Of a stretch of 5,520 nucleotides of DNA, positions 5,290 to 5,520 are shown in pieces. Below the pieces are notes generated by a model. That model did no database searches. It saw only the letters and a list, made by a program, of their open reading frames with translations, and was not told the DNA's origin. This DNA is from an uncultured Peptococcaceae bacterium (GTDB lineage Bacteria; Bacillota; Limnochordia; Darwinibacteriales; Darwinibacteriaceae), in assembly GCA_937988745.1 (NCBI GenBank), contig CALKAR010000269.1:1-5520 (forward strand). Reading direction: 5' to 3'. Numbering within the stretch: position 1 is the stretch's first letter; each line of letters begins with the position of its first letter. A program made the translations under genes and the position numbers.

Positions 5290-5497
5290 CCTCGTCCCCT
5301 CCGTCCAGTCTCATAAGCAGGGCGGCCTTCATCTTCCGCAGCGCTTTCGGATCTTCCATCCGTGCGATCTTGCGGATGGTAGGCATGGTCAGGGCCTTGA
5401 GAAGTTGGCTTTCACTCATTCCCAACTTCTCCCTAGCCGCCCTAACCTGTGCCTTTTCCTCCTTGCTAAGGTACATGAGTGCCTGTGGCAAGCTCAT
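5282..5497 (-). CDS. Hypothetical helical protein (71 aa)
   Basis: I do not recognise this protein. It is predicted to be almost wholly alpha-helical and soluble, with amphipathic segments (LSKEEKAQVRAAREKLGMSE at 10-29, then QLLKALTMPTIRKIARMEDP and KALRKMKAALLMRL). It ends in a very acidic tail (DGGDEEE). The pattern REKLGMSESQLLKAL is loosely like a helix-turn-helix, but this is too weak for a call. The start is ATG at 5497-5495, placed by GGAGG at 5510-5506 (8 nt). A TTG at 5512-5510 overlaps that binding site and is rejected. The gene runs leftward, converges on the primase gene and ends within the shared palindrome. Its promoter would lie beyond the right edge, so it may be the last gene of another leftward operon. 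Small acidic-tailed phage proteins are often regulators or inhibitors, but no function can be assigned. Confidence 0.7.
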   Translation of the reverse strand: MSLPQALMYLSKEEKAQVRAAREKLGMSESQLLKALTMPTIRKIARMEDPKALRKMKAALLMRLDGGDEEE

Positions 5498-5505
5498 ACA
5501 TATCG

Positions 5506-5510
5506 CCTCC
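5506..5510 (-). promoter_or_regulatory. Shine-Dalgarno that decides the start of the 71-residue gene
   Basis: GGAGG on the minus strand ends 8 nt before ATG at 5497. It overlaps an upstream in-frame TTG, which is therefore not the start. Confidence 0.75.
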
Positions 5511-5520
5511 AAGTTACTAT

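Noticed and set aside
5510..5512. TTG as the start of the 71-residue gene
   Set aside because: It overlaps the GGAGG ribosome site that serves the ATG at 5497.
1..5520. tRNA, rRNA, CRISPR array, insertion sequence or toxin-antitoxin pair
   Set aside because: No regularly spaced repeats, cloverleaf-like sequence, transposase motif or paired small toxin gene was seen.

Overview
The window looks like part of the DNA replication module of a bacteriophage or prophage (or a phage-like element). Genes are packed with short overlaps, and every recognisable product handles DNA: a proofreading exonuclease/polymerase, a uracil-DNA glycosylase, an SNF2-type helicase and a primase-helicase. There are no tRNA or rRNA genes, no CRISPR array, no transposase and no empty stretch longer than about 110 bases. 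Base composition is moderately GC-rich. Strong AGGAGGTG-type ribosome binding sites and GTG starts fit a Gram-positive (Firmicutes-like) host. Family-4 uracil glycosylases are frequent in thermophiles, but the host cannot be fixed from this window.

Layout: an intergenic region at about 2669-2774 fires both ways. Leftward (minus strand) runs an operon of four genes: SNF2-family helicase (1244-2668), a 63-residue zinc-ribbon protein (1084-1275), family-4 uracil-DNA glycosylase (546-1091), and a 3'-5' exonuclease domain that is probably the N-terminus of a family A DNA polymerase (1-549, running off the left edge). All four overlap end to start. Rightward run a 78-residue helix-turn-helix protein (2775-3011) and, 3 bases later, a 750-residue primase-helicase (3015-5267). 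A leftward 71-residue protein of unknown function (5282-5497) converges on the primase gene. A 12-bp palindrome that holds both stop codons separates the two.

Most notable finding: the glycosylase/polymerase junction carries what looks like a complete programmed -1 ribosomal frameshift signal. It consists of an in-frame G GGA AAA slippery heptamer, a 9-nt spacer and a perfect 9-bp GC-rich stem with a 13-nt loop. A -1 slip there enters the polymerase frame exactly and would make a glycosylase-polymerase fusion. From memory, phage SPO1 DNA polymerase is a natural fusion of this kind, and family-4 glycosylases were once annotated as 'SPO1 DNA polymerase-related'. The element may therefore make both free glycosylase and a glycosylase-tethered polymerase from one message.

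Working together (inference): the helix-turn-helix protein probably controls the divergent promoters. The primase-helicase would open the origin and prime, the polymerase would copy and proofread, and the glycosylase would remove uracil from the template or genome. The SNF2 helicase would remodel DNA or protein-DNA complexes.
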